Source: Anaerolineales bacterium
GTDB taxonomy: Bacteria; Chloroflexota; Anaerolineae; Anaerolineales; Villigracilaceae
Reading direction: 5' to 3'
Assembly: GCA_016928525.1 (NCBI GenBank)
Contig: JAFGKO010000073.1
Span: forward strand, 1 to 18,493
DNA: 18,493 bases
The position numbers and the translations under genes were made by a program. Below the pieces are notes generated by a model. That model worked only from the letters and a program-made list of their open reading frames with translations. It was not told the origin of the DNA and made no database searches. Numbering within the stretch: the first letter of the stretch is position 1; each line of letters starts with the position of its first letter. Below, piece after piece: positions 7,739 to 15,900 of the stretch.

Positions 7739-9694
7739 CTATGGTGCGCAGTTGGTGCCGTAATCCAGGGACTCGATATTCCAGAGCGTATTGGCGGTTG
7801 GGTCGAGAGCAAAGCCGCACATATCCGGGCGGGCAGCGGCTACCTTCAGGCGCAAGTACAGCGGGATAGCCGGCAAGTCGGACGAGAAGATGGCCTGGGT
7901 TTGTTGATAGGCTTCGCGGTAAGCGGCGTCATCGGGGGTCTGCTGTTGCGCTCGGATACAGGCAGCGTCAAATTCAGGACTTTTATAGCCGGTCAAATTC
8001 GCGCCCACCCAGTTATTAGCCTCGGTCGGTATCTGTTCCGTGGTGTACCAGGTACAGGACGGCTCGAGGCTGGAACTGCCCATGGCGTACTCCGCCAAAT
8101 CGAAGTTGCGCCCGAACAAGGGCCCGCCAGCCCCGCCTTCAGCGTATAGGTCTATATAATCGAAATAAGTGATATTGACTCCGATACCGCACTGGGCAAG
8201 CGACAGAGACAGAATCTCGCTGACCTGTCGGCGCTGCGTGGCTGAACTGGTGTAGTAATTCAACACCAGCGGCGTAAGCGGCGGAACGTTCAGGACACCC
8301 TGGGCCTGCCGAGGCGTTGAAGGATCGTTGTCTACATCCCTCCATCCGACCTGCTCGAGGATGCGGTTAGCCTGGGCGGGATCGTAAGGATAGGGCGCAA
8401 CCGTGGAGTCATACAAAGGGTGCTCAGGTGATATATACGTATTCGGAACAGCCGACAGCCCAAAAAGTACCGTATCCACAACCTTTTGGCGGTCCAGGCA
8501 CATGGCAATGGCCTGGCGTGTCCGCTGGTCGAAGAAGAAATCCGGGCGGTCGAGCGGTGGAGAGGTGGTGTAACCGTCATCATAGGAAGCGGGAGTGATG
8601 CCAAGCCCAAGCCATTCGATGGTGTTAGTCATAGCGGTCATCACCTGGGCCTGTCTGTCCGTTTGCATCTGGAGCAGGAGAGATAACTGGCCGTCCAGGT
8701 TGATAGTGGAGTCGAGCAGATCACATTTCCCGGCGACCAGATCACTCACGGCGGCGTTGGGGTCGGGTACGATACGGAAAATCAGGGTATCGAAGGCAGG
8801 CAAACCTTCATCGGCTCGGAAATAGCGGATATTCTTCGTGAGGGTCAGATGGTCGCCAGCGGCCCATTCCTGGAGCACGTACGGCCCCCAGCCAACGGGT
8901 GTACGAGAGGCAACATCGATCTGGGGCAGTTCTGCAGCCGCAAAACTTTCCCAGGCGTGTTTGGGGAGCGGCGCCCAAAAATTAGTGTAGTAAGTCGGAT
9001 CGATAAAACCGGGTATGCCCCACCACTGGAGGGTGTTCTCGTCGGTTGCCTCATAGGTCTGGGTGCGGTCAAAGATAAATTTGGAGCCGGGCGTATCTTC
9101 ATCTTTAGCCAGGTTATAAGCAAAGATCGAATCTTCGGCAGTGAGTGGTTCACCATCGGACCAGACAAGGTCTTCAAGCAGGCTGAAGTTGACGATCATC
9201 TGGTCCATTTCAAGGGAACTGGTACCGTCGTATTCTATGGCGCAATCGTCACTGCGGCAACCCGCCGGGCGTACACGGGTGCCTGTCTCCAGAAAAGCCA
9301 GGTTTCCATCGGCATCTACAATCGAGTCGCCTGTTTCAACCGAGACCGGATCAATCGAAGTATCTCCGCTGGCAATACTGGGAATCTTCTTGAGGATAAC
9401 ATGCTGGTACTGGTACTTAATCACATCGATTGGTCCATCGTAGATGGCTTCAAGCACACTGCGGGCCGCCGCGTTGGGTCCCCCAAGGGGGTAGAGAGTA
9501 TTGGGCTCTGCGCCCAGGCAGATTGTCAGCGTACGTGGCGGGGGCAGAGTCGGCGTCAGTGTAGGGGTAGGAGGCAACACCGGGGTAGAAGTAGGTTCCT
9601 CCACCCCAATTCCCAATGGAAACTGGCAGGCAGAAAGGAGAAAGATAAGCAAGAATAACGACAACAGGTTACGTTTTACTGGCTGATGAGTCAT
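7739..9694 (-). CDS. Peptide-binding lipoprotein (SBP_bac_5), first of a tandem pair
   Basis: 651 aa. Signal peptide with lipobox LSAC (20-23), then a Pro/Thr linker (EEPTSTPVLPPTPTLTPT) of the kind common in Chloroflexota lipoproteins. The binding fold follows: RTLTICLGAEPNTLYPLGG, LVWSDGEPLTAEDSIFAYN, RTPVGWGPYVLQEW, RQAIAMCLDRQKVVDTV, and near the C-terminus DLPAIPLYLRLKVAAARP. These are recognisable SBP_bac_5 blocks in the usual order. ATG 9694 has AAGGGA about 8 nt upstream; ATG at 9742 would add 16 residues before the signal peptide. The next gene is another, only distantly similar, binding protein 14 nt downstream, so the two are cotranscribed. A hairpin terminator upstream separates it from the cytochrome gene. 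The body contains many extra Cys pairs (CRSDDC) that may form disulfides outside the cell. Confidence 0.92.
   Translation of the reverse strand: MTHQPVKRNLLSLFLLIFLLSACQFPLGIGVEEPTSTPVLPPTPTLTPTLPPPRTLTICLGAEPNTLYPLGGPNAAARSVLEAIYDGPIDVIKYQYQHVILKKIPSIASGDTSIDPVSVETGDSIVDADGNLAFLETGTRVRPAGCRSDDCAIEYDGTSSLEMDQMIVNFSLLEDLVWSDGEPLTAEDSIFAYNLAKDEDTPGSKFIFDRTQTYEATDENTLQWWGIPGFIDPTYYTNFWAPLPKHAWESFAAAELPQIDVASRTPVGWGPYVLQEWAAGDHLTLTKNIRYFRADEGLPAFDTLIFRIVPDPNAAVSDLVAGKCDLLDSTINLDGQLSLLLQMQTDRQAQVMTAMTNTIEWLGLGITPASYDDGYTTSPPLDRPDFFFDQRTRQAIAMCLDRQKVVDTVLFGLSAVPNTYISPEHPLYDSTVAPYPYDPAQANRILEQVGWRDVDNDPSTPRQAQGVLNVPPLTPLVLNYYTSSATQRRQVSEILSLSLAQCGIGVNITYFDYIDLYAEGGAGGPLFGRNFDLAEYAMGSSSLEPSCTWYTTEQIPTEANNWVGANLTGYKSPEFDAACIRAQQQTPDDAAYREAYQQTQAIFSSDLPAIPLYLRLKVAAARPDMCGFALDPTANTLWNIESLDYGTNCAP
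8296..8324. repeat. REP-like element inside the first tandem SBP gene
   Basis: The plus strand reads CACCCTGGGCCTGCCGAGG then CGTTGAAGGA, similar in style to the CCCTGAGC...CGAAGG element at 7424-7444. It encodes STPRQAQGVLN, a stretch that looks like an inserted loop in the binding protein. Support is by resemblance only. Confidence 0.25.
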
Positions 9695-9765
9695 GGTGAT
9701 GTCCCTTTTCACTGGGATGGTTCGTGCCTCAAAGTATGCCATAAAAACGGGATTCCGCCCAATAG

Positions 9766-9790
9766 AAAAATGGATCGGCGATCCATTTTT
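9766..9790. terminator. Bidirectional terminator hairpin after the cytochrome gene
   Basis: Perfect 11-bp inverted repeat AAAAATGGATC / GATCCATTTTT with loop GGC. Reading minus, it ends the cytochrome transcript (stop at 9877) with TTTTTCT. It marks the boundary between the cytochrome unit and the tandem binding-protein unit. Confidence 0.75.
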
Positions 9791-9876
9791 GCGAAGAGGG
9801 ATTGGGTTAGTTCGCCATCAATAACGGCAGCAGGTTGGAGGTCAGACAATGAGGCGTTTTCGAATTCGTTTCACGA

Positions 9877-10662
9877 TTATTCCGCCGGTCGTCTACGCAA
9901 CAATAGGGCTACCACAAGGATAAGGACAATCAGTAGAGCGGCCGGTAAAATCCACTGCTGGACTTTTATATTGTCATTTTGATTCTCATGCCCAGGCGTC
10001 GGTACCGGGGTGGGTGTATTCTCCAGGGCCGGTGCAGGTTGTGCTTCCGGGGAAGGTGGAACAGGAGTGGGGCCAAGATTTGGGTCGATCACGCTCAAAT
10101 CGATATTCGCAGCGGTCTCGGCATTGAGATCCGGGCCTGGGTCGATGCCATTTATCTTCAAAATATAAGCGGTGACGCTCCAAGATTCTTTCTCGGTCAT
10201 GCTGCCACGATCATGCCAGGGCATTAAGTAATGGTTATAAGTGTAGAGGTTTAGCGCTGTCCCGAAGTTCCTGATCGGTTGACCAAGCACCGCTGGGACT
10301 TGCGGCATGTAAAAGCCATCCGGCGGGTGGTTCATGGCGTGACATTTGGATTGCCAGCAATTTTGATCCTTTGGCGCCCACTGGGCACGCCAATCATCGG
10401 TCAGACCTTGCCCCTTATCACCGTGGCAGGCTTTACATACCAGGCGGTATACCTCTGTTCCATACTCGAGTTGAGTAGCATCTTCTGGTAGATCAACAAT
10501 GATCCAACTATCTTCGGTAGGTGTCATTGCTACAAGCGTAGGGGTCGGGGGTTCTTCTTGAAGCAGGACAATCGTGCCCGGCGATATCCAACTCGATATT
10601 CCCAAGGTCGCTACAATAGCTAGGACAGCCAGGATTGGAAGGGAAGGGGAACTTTTTTGCAT
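9877..10662 (-). CDS. Membrane-anchored c-type cytochrome with CX2CH and CX4CH motifs
   Basis: 261 aa. An N-terminal hydrophobic segment (about 9-26) acts as signal anchor and a C-terminal one (about 237-255) is followed by RRRPAE, so the protein is held at both ends with the middle outside the membrane. CKACHGDKGQG (76-80) is a standard heme c site. CWQSKCH (102-108) is a CX4CH motif, a less common heme-binding spacing that could hold a second heme. YLMPWHD gives M147 as likely axial ligand of the first heme. A Pro-rich linker (about 194-225) precedes the last helix. ATG 10662 has GAGG 6 nt upstream. It appears monocistronic, lying between hairpins at 10722-10757 and 9766-9790. The fold is cytochrome_CBB3/class I-like; the electron partner is unknown and no oxidase or complex gene is nearby. 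Confidence 0.88.
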   Translation of the reverse strand: MQKSSPSLPILAVLAIVATLGISSWISPGTIVLLQEEPPTPTLVAMTPTEDSWIIVDLPEDATQLEYGTEVYRLVCKACHGDKGQGLTDDWRAQWAPKDQNCWQSKCHAMNHPPDGFYMPQVPAVLGQPIRNFGTALNLYTYNHYLMPWHDRGSMTEKESWSVTAYILKINGIDPGPDLNAETAANIDLSVIDPNLGPTPVPPSPEAQPAPALENTPTPVPTPGHENQNDNIKVQQWILPAALLIVLILVVALLLRRRPAE

Positions 10663-10721
10663 GGACGCCTCATGACTCTACAGGTAAACCAATCAACCGA
10701 TTTTCATACCAAAATAATGTA

Positions 10722-10757
10722 ACAGGATTCAGAAACATAGCGTTTTCTGAATCCTGT
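10722..10757 (-). terminator. Terminator-like hairpin downstream of oppC
   Basis: A 14-bp perfect stem (10722-10735 with 10744-10757) closes an 8-nt loop, 34 nt after the oppC stop. On the minus strand it is followed by TACATTATTTT, a broken T tract, so termination may be partial. It ends the oppD2-oppF2-SBP-oppB-oppC operon and precedes the cytochrome start. Confidence 0.65.
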
Positions 10758-10791
10758 CTTCAAGCTACTTTAGACCTGAGATATCTTTCGC

Positions 10792-11817
10792 CTATTGCGT
10801 TCCGCGCAGGCGAGGATCCAGCGCATCGCGCAGCCCATCACCAAGGAAGTTGAAGGCGAACATGGTAATGGCAAGCGCCAGTGCGGGGAAGATCGTCTGG
10901 TTCGGGTACGAACGGATCACTGAAGAGCCATCCGAGATCATCGAGCCCCAGGAGGGGGTCGGCGGATTGACGCCCAGGCCGATGAAGGAAAGGAATGTTT
11001 CGGTTGAGATATAGCCTGGTATGGCTAATGTTTCGGCAACAACCAGAGGACCAACAATATTCGGTAAGATGTGCCGGAACATAATGCGTAGATTCGATGC
11101 GCCAATCGTGTGCGCTGCCTCGATGAACTCCTTCTCCCGGATCGAAAGTACCTGCCCGCGAGTGAGACGGGCCATGGTCTCCCAGGCGGTCAAACCAATG
11201 CCCACAAAGATGAAAAACATACCCCCCATATTCTCATCCAGCTTACTGACATAATATGCAAACGTACCCGGCTGGATATCCGAGATGGTCGAACGGAAGA
11301 AAGCCATCAACAAGATGATAAAGAGCAGGCTTGGGAAGGCGTACAATACGTCTACAATGCGCATCATGATGTTATCCACCCGGCCACCAAAATAGCCCGA
11401 GATACTGCCGTAAATGACACCGATAAGCAGGCTGATCAAAGGGCCAATAAATGCTACAGCCAGTGATACGCGTGCACCATAGACGATGCGGCTGAACAGG
11501 TCGCGCCCAACCCTATCTGCCCCAAGAGGGTAATCGTCAGAGATCTCGGCATAGGGCTGCATGGTTGGGAAGACTTTTAAAACCCACTCGGGGACCTTGT
11601 TCTGGTCTACCAGGACCTGGACTTCAAAAGATTTAAGTGCAACCAACGGAGCAAACACCGCCATCAAGATGAGCAGGAGGATAATGGTGCCACCCATGAC
11701 CGCCGCTCGGTTACGAAGTAAACGCCTGAATGCATCTTGAAACAGACTTTCACGTTTCTGCGTGAGCGGCATACCGGCTGAGCCGAGGGTTTCCGATTCT
11801 AGTCTTGTCTCTGCCAT
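10792..11817 (-). CDS. oppC: Peptide ABC transporter permease, OppC/DppC type
   Basis: 341 aa integral membrane protein forming half of the translocation channel with OppB. It has an N-terminal cytoplasmic tail, TM1 at about 40-60, a periplasm-side loop ending in YPLGADRVGRDLFSRIVYGARVSL (97-120), and then five more helices of the binding-protein-dependent permease domain. The EAA loop that contacts the ATPase is visible as EKEFIEAAHTIGASNLRIMFRHILPN (228-253). The ending DGLRDALDPRLRGTQ is typical of OppC. Start ATG 11817 has a very strong AGGAGGTGA 4-5 nt upstream. It follows oppB by 18 nt. This is the only OppC in the window. Confidence 0.97.
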   Translation of the reverse strand: MAETRLESETLGSAGMPLTQKRESLFQDAFRRLLRNRAAVMGGTIILLLILMAVFAPLVALKSFEVQVLVDQNKVPEWVLKVFPTMQPYAEISDDYPLGADRVGRDLFSRIVYGARVSLAVAFIGPLISLLIGVIYGSISGYFGGRVDNIMMRIVDVLYAFPSLLFIILLMAFFRSTISDIQPGTFAYYVSKLDENMGGMFFIFVGIGLTAWETMARLTRGQVLSIREKEFIEAAHTIGASNLRIMFRHILPNIVGPLVVAETLAIPGYISTETFLSFIGLGVNPPTPSWGSMISDGSSVIRSYPNQTIFPALALAITMFAFNFLGDGLRDALDPRLRGTQ

Positions 11818-11835
11818 TGTTCACCTCCTAAATAA

Positions 11836-12891
11836 CTAATCGTAGCGAATACGGGGATCGAGATACGCATACACAATATCAACCAATAAATTGGCCACCA
11901 CCAGGAAAACAGCGTAGAGCAGGATGGTCCCCATAATGACCGGGTAATCCCGGTTGGTAATGCTGGTCACAAAATACTTGCCCATGCCCGGGATGCCAAA
12001 GATCAACTCGGTCACAAACGTGCCCGTTACCAACGCAGCGAACAGCGGCCCAAGAATGGTCACCACCGGGATCAACGAGTTTTTCAAGGCGTGACGCACA
12101 ATAATCACTCTCTCATGCAAACCTTTGGCGCGGGCCGTGCGGATATAATCTTCGCGCACGGTTTGCAGCAGGCTGGCACGCGTCAGGCGGGCGATCACCG
12201 CTGACGAGCCCAGGCCCAATGCGACCGAAGGCATGACCGCGAATTTAAAGAACTCCCAGGTAAAATCAGAAGGCAGGAAACCTAACAGGTAGGGTGGTTT
12301 TGCCCCCCAGCCACTCACCGGAAACCACTTCAAGGCCACGCCAAATACCCACACAAGAATGGGTCCCAATACAATCACCGGAACCGAAACGCCAAATATG
12401 GCTACCCCCATCCCAAAGTAATCCAGGACAGTATTTTGTTTCAGGGCTGCCAGCACACCTAAAGGCATACCGATCAAGACGGCGATGATAAGCGCCATCG
12501 TCCCCAATTGGGCCGAGATAGGCAGGTTATCCCGGAAGATATCATTGACAGTACGGCTACGAGATTTATAAGACGGGCCGAAGTTCATCCAACGAATCCA
12601 GACCGAGCCAACCTTTACAGTAAACATGTGATCATCCATGAGTGAATTACTCGGCGGGGTGGTGGTGACGTGCGGGATTAAGACATTATAGATATAAGTT
12701 GTATATTGTTTCCATAAAGGATCGTCCAAATGATAGCGTTCATTCAAGATCTTGATGGTCTCCTCCGGTAACTTCTTCTCGCGCGAGAAAGGCCCACCCG
12801 GAACGGCGTGCATCAGGCCAAACGTAATGACCGAGACAACCAACACAACCAACACCATATAAATCAATCGGCGAGCAATGTAACGGCCCAT
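11836..12891 (-). CDS. oppB: Peptide ABC transporter permease, OppB/DppB type
   Basis: 351 aa, longer than the roughly 306 aa of E. coli OppB. TM1 begins in MGRYIARRLIYMVLVVLVVSVITFGLMHAVPGGPF, the standard OppB start. The loop between TM1 and TM2 (about 60-120) carries extra residues (YNVLIPHVTTTPPSNSLMDDHMF and WIRWMNFGPSYKSRS) that account for the added length. The permease core follows, with EAA loop EDYIRTARAKGLHERVIIVRHALKN (247-271) and the end AYLDPRIRYD. GGAGG lies 6-7 nt before ATG 12891. The gene follows the binding protein after a 75-nt gap holding a perfect palindrome. Confidence 0.97.
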   Translation of the reverse strand: MGRYIARRLIYMVLVVLVVSVITFGLMHAVPGGPFSREKKLPEETIKILNERYHLDDPLWKQYTTYIYNVLIPHVTTTPPSNSLMDDHMFTVKVGSVWIRWMNFGPSYKSRSRTVNDIFRDNLPISAQLGTMALIIAVLIGMPLGVLAALKQNTVLDYFGMGVAIFGVSVPVIVLGPILVWVFGVALKWFPVSGWGAKPPYLLGFLPSDFTWEFFKFAVMPSVALGLGSSAVIARLTRASLLQTVREDYIRTARAKGLHERVIIVRHALKNSLIPVVTILGPLFAALVTGTFVTELIFGIPGMGKYFVTSITNRDYPVIMGTILLYAVFLVVANLLVDIVYAYLDPRIRYD

Positions 12892-12918
12892 AATAAACCT
12901 CCAGTACCTGCGTTAGAT

Positions 12919-12948
12919 ATTGGAGGGGAGCAATTGCTCCCCTCCAAT
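12919..12948. repeat. Perfect 30-nt palindrome between binding-protein gene and oppB
   Basis: The sequence from 12919 to 12948 equals its own reverse complement; as RNA it folds into a 13-bp stem (ATTGGAGGGGAGC) with loop AATT. No T tract follows on the minus strand (ATATCTAACG), so it is better read as an mRNA-stabilising or partial-termination element than as a full terminator. Such hairpins after binding-protein genes often raise their level over the permease genes. Confidence 0.85.
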
Positions 12949-12966
12949 CAAAACGTCACACTCGAG

Positions 12967-14799
12967 TTAGTGAGGTAGGATGTCCCACTTCTCGAATTTT
13001 TCGTGACCACCGACACCAAAGGTGCGTTGGATGTACGGCTTGGTAACCGTAACGCGAGTGTACCAGTAGATCGGGATCATTACAGCGTCATCGTAGACCA
13101 GGATCTGCTCAGCTTCGGCGTACATTTCCAGACGCTTGGCAGGATCGGTCTCGAGCGCAGCTGTTGTTACCAGTTCCTCGAAGAGATCGTTCTTCCACAT
13201 GATACCACCCGAGGGCTCGCCAGCGTCGTCGACCGCGTTGGCATTGCCACCCGAAGCGAAGACTTCGCGGATGAAGTTGTTGGCATCCGGGTAGTCCAGG
13301 CACCAGCCGAGGCGGAAGATCTGCGGGGTATCGAGGCTGTCAACGGTTTCCAGATAGACTGCCCATTCCTGGTTGACTAGTTTGACGTCCAGGTCCAGGG
13401 CATCTTTCCACATCTGCTGAATGGCTTCAGCAATCGTCTGGTGGCCGGAGGATGTGTTGAACATCAAGGTCAGGTCGAGATCTGCAACAGTCAGGCCCTT
13501 CTCATCCAGGTAGGACTGTAGTTCAGCCTTGGCAGCTTCGGGATCGTACTTGATGCCCAGGTCAGGATGTGATTCCAAAGTCGGGGCAGCAGCCAGGCCA
13601 GGGCGTGAGAACCACTGTGCGGGTGTCTGGCCGCCCTTGGTGACGTTGTCGATCAGGCTCTGGCGATCAACCGCCATGGACAGCGCGCGGCGAACACGCG
13701 CATCGTCCACAAACGGCGCGCGGGTGTTGAAGCCGTAGTAGTAGGTGCACTGTACGGGCGCAATCACCAGTTCTGCTGACAGGGTCGGGTCGGCCTTTAC
13801 GCGATCGATGTCAGACAGGGGAACGGGGCTGTAGTCCATGTTGCCAGATTCATATTCGGCAAAGGAAACAGTATCGTCCAGCATAGAGAAAGTAACTGCG
13901 TCGATCTTGGAAACCGGGATCTCATCGGTGCCAGGCCAGAAGGGGTTCTTGGCAATGGTCAGTTCAGAGTCGTGGATCCATTCGCTCATGGTGAAGGGGC
14001 CATAGCTCTGGAAGAAGCCGGGCTCGGTCCAGCGCTCGCCACGAGCCTCATTGCAGTCATCGCCCTCGATAACCCACTGGGGCTGCGGGCGTGCAACCCA
14101 CAGGCCAGCAATCTGGTTATTGTAGGCGGTCGGCGCCAGGAAGGTCAGTTTAAGGGTGTAATCATCAACAACTTCCACGCCAACGGTCGAGAAATCATCG
14201 GTCTCGCCAGCGTTGAACTCGGCAGCGCCTTTCAAGACGAAGCCAAGCAGGTAAGCATAGGGCGAAGCGTTGACGGGGTCCTGGTTGCGCTTGATACCAT
14301 AGGCAAAGTCGCTAGCGGTGACCATGCGGTCAGCCGAGCCGTCGCAGGTTTTGACGGTCTCGACCTCTTCACCGTTCCAGCGCACCCACGGCACATCGTC
14401 GCGCAGGTTGAAGGTCACAGTTACAGTGCCATCATCATTGGTGACTTCTTCCCAGGAAGTGGCCATGCCGGGTTCGGTGGCGCTGGTCTCTTCATTGAGG
14501 TTGGTCAGACCGACAAAGGTCTCTTCGATGACCTGGATGGAAGAGGTATCCTCAGCGATAGCAGGATCGAGTGTCGGCACATCACCGGGGCCGAAATTCC
14601 CATACAGAACTTTGGGGCCTTCCATGGCCGGTTCTTCAGGTGCCGGTTCCGGTTCGGCAGGGGCAGCCGGTTCGGCAGGGGCAGCCGGTTCGGCAGGGGC
14701 AGCCGGTTCAGCAGGAGCTTCGGGGGCGGCGCCACCGCAGGCTGCCAGTACCATGCTGAGGGCGATCAACAGGCTTAGAGTTATGAAAAGTTTACGCAT
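12967..14799 (-). CDS. oppA: Oligopeptide-binding lipoprotein (OppA-like, SBP_bac_5)
   Basis: 610 aa. Signal peptide with lipobox VLAAC (lipidated C21), then an Ala/Pro/Glu linker made of near-identical six-residue units to about residue 60. The binding domain runs from [27 protein letters not shown] to the C-terminus, with [54 protein letters not shown] and [15 protein letters not shown], the OppA-type blocks in order. It should deliver peptides to OppBC encoded just downstream. ATG 14799 is preceded by GAGGAG about 9 nt away. The gene sits between oppF2 and oppB, which makes it the dedicated binding protein of this operon. Acidic composition is marked. The ligand range cannot be read from sequence. 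Confidence 0.95.
   Translation of the reverse strand: MRKLFITLSLLIALSMVLAACGGAAPEAPAEPAAPAEPAAPAEPAAPAEPEPAPEEPAMEGPKVLYGNFGPGDVPTLDPAIAEDTSSIQVIEETFVGLTNLNEETSATEPGMATSWEEVTNDDGTVTVTFNLRDDVPWVRWNGEEVETVKTCDGSADRMVTASDFAYGIKRNQDPVNASPYAYLLGFVLKGAAEFNAGETDDFSTVGVEVVDDYTLKLTFLAPTAYNNQIAGLWVARPQPQWVIEGDDCNEARGERWTEPGFFQSYGPFTMSEWIHDSELTIAKNPFWPGTDEIPVSKIDAVTFSMLDDTVSFAEYESGNMDYSPVPLSDIDRVKADPTLSAELVIAPVQCTYYYGFNTRAPFVDDARVRRALSMAVDRQSLIDNVTKGGQTPAQWFSRPGLAAAPTLESHPDLGIKYDPEAAKAELQSYLDEKGLTVADLDLTLMFNTSSGHQTIAEAIQQMWKDALDLDVKLVNQEWAVYLETVDSLDTPQIFRLGWCLDYPDANNFIREVFASGGNANAVDDAGEPSGGIMWKNDLFEELVTTAALETDPAKRLEMYAEAEQILVYDDAVMIPIYWYTRVTVTKPYIQRTFGVGGHEKFEKWDILPH
14651..14722. repeat. Tandem 18-bp repeat encoding the lipoprotein linker
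   Basis: Three identical 18-bp units (14651-14668, 14669-14686, 14687-14704) and a fourth degenerate one (14705-14722) encode repeated AAPAEP on the minus strand. Being in frame, copy-number change would only lengthen or shorten the linker between the lipid anchor and the binding domain. Confidence 0.9.
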
Positions 14800-14812
14800 T
14801 TTTTTCTTCTCC

Positions 14813-14901
14813 TCACGATTTAGTTAAGTTTGGATTGGACACGTACACAAGGTAGATCGAGTTTTTACACATTTTCCTTTAGGATAATCACCTCCTTCCA
14901 T
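14813..14901 (-). other. Leader region before the OppA-like gene: two overlapping mini-ORFs and an anti-SD-complementary site
   Basis: The 108-nt gap after oppF2 holds a minus-strand frame 14824-14901 (25 codons, MEGGDYPKGKCVKT...) whose ATG follows TAGGAAACC at the oppF2 stop, and a second frame 14813-14872 (19 codons, [19 protein letters not shown]) whose TGA merges with the SD of the binding-protein gene. At 14887-14897 AAGGAGGTGAT matches the complement of the 16S rRNA tail over 11 nt, but no ATG/GTG/TTG lies at the right distance. Either frame may be chance; neither resembles a known protein. Confidence 0.25.
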
Positions 14902-14907
14902 GGTTTC

Positions 14908-15900
14908 CTATAAAAATCTCTCCGCAAAATGACAGGCTACAAAGTGCCCGGGTTCGATCTCGCGGAATTCTGGCCGTGTTTCAGCACAAATCGATTCCGC
15001 AATCGGACAACGTGTGCGGAATCGACAGCCTGACGGGGGATTAACGGGCGAGGGCACATCACCCTGCAGGATGATGCGTTGTCGCTTCGCATCAGCTACC
15101 GGATCCGGGATGGGAACCGCTGATAACAGAGCCTGTGTATACGGATGTAGAGGGTGATAATACACTTCATCGCGACTGGCAAGTTCGACAATCACGCCCA
15201 GATACATGACTGCTACGCGATCACTGATGTGCCGCACCATAGACAAGTCATGGGCTACAAACAAGTATGTCAGGTTGAACTGACTCTGCAAATCCTCGAG
15301 CAGGTTGACAACTTGTGCCTGGATGGACACATCCAGGGCCGAAATCGGCTCATCACAAATGATGAAAGATGGTTGCAAGGAAAGCGCACGCGCCACGCCG
15401 ATGCGTTGGCGCTGTCCCCCAGAGAATTCATGCGGATAGCGATTTGCAAAAGCGGGATTCAGTCCAACCAATTCAAGTAAATGTTCCACGCGTTCATTGA
15501 TTTCTTTTTGATGCGCGACTTTATGCACAACCAGCGGCTCGCCTATGATTTCACCAACGGTCATTCGAGGATTGAGACTGGCATATGGGTCTTGAAAGAT
15601 CATCTGCATCTTTCGACGCATTTTTCGAAGGTCTTCGCCGCGCAGCGCTACAAGATCGACTCCATCAAACACAACAGAACCGGCAGTGGGGCGATAAAGC
15701 TGCAAGATCGTTCGCCCGGCCGTGGACTTTCCACAGCCAGATTCCCCTACCAGCCCTAGTGTTTCGCCTCTATGAATATCGAAGGAGATATCGTCAACGG
15801 CATGGACCGCAGCAACCTGCTTTTGGAAGATGATCCCCCGAGAAATCGGGAAATGCTTGATGAGCTTATCAACACTGAGTAAAACATTGTCGGCTGTCAT
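14908..15900 (-). CDS. oppF: Peptide ABC transporter ATP-binding protein, OppF/DppF type (cluster 2)
   Basis: 330 aa. Walker [10 protein letters not shown] (52-60), [13 protein letters not shown], signature [14 protein letters not shown], Walker [13 protein letters not shown] and [10 protein letters not shown] are intact. The C-terminal family region keeps the cysteines CRFRTRC, SIC and ACH. It is expected to form the ATPase heterodimer with OppD2 for the OppBC channel of this operon. ATG 15900 overlaps the oppD2 stop by one base (TAATG), with GGGAG upstream; this tight coupling and the standard start [18 protein letters not shown] decide the start against an upstream ATG at 15936. Many motifs match OppF1, with diverged sequence elsewhere. 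Confidence 0.95.
   Translation of the reverse strand: MTADNVLLSVDKLIKHFPISRGIIFQKQVAAVHAVDDISFDIHRGETLGLVGESGCGKSTAGRTILQLYRPTAGSVVFDGVDLVALRGEDLRKMRRKMQMIFQDPYASLNPRMTVGEIIGEPLVVHKVAHQKEINERVEHLLELVGLNPAFANRYPHEFSGGQRQRIGVARALSLQPSFIICDEPISALDVSIQAQVVNLLEDLQSQFNLTYLFVAHDLSMVRHISDRVAVMYLGVIVELASRDEVYYHPLHPYTQALLSAVPIPDPVADAKRQRIILQGDVPSPVNPPSGCRFRTRCPIAESICAETRPEFREIEPGHFVACHFAERFL

Noticed and set aside
3670..9694. Cluster 1 as a decayed transporter that lost its permeases by deletion in place
   Set aside because: No permease remnants or frameshifts are visible in the gaps: 61 nt between the second SBP and oppD1, 14 nt between the SBPs, 20 nt after oppF1.
14651..14722. Short regular repeats as a possible CRISPR array
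   Set aside because: Units are 18 bp, directly abutting, without spacers, and in frame in a lipoprotein linker.
14318..14827. Plus-strand frame with Gly/Ser/Ala repeats
   Set aside because: It is the complement of the lipoprotein signal and its 18-bp linker repeats.
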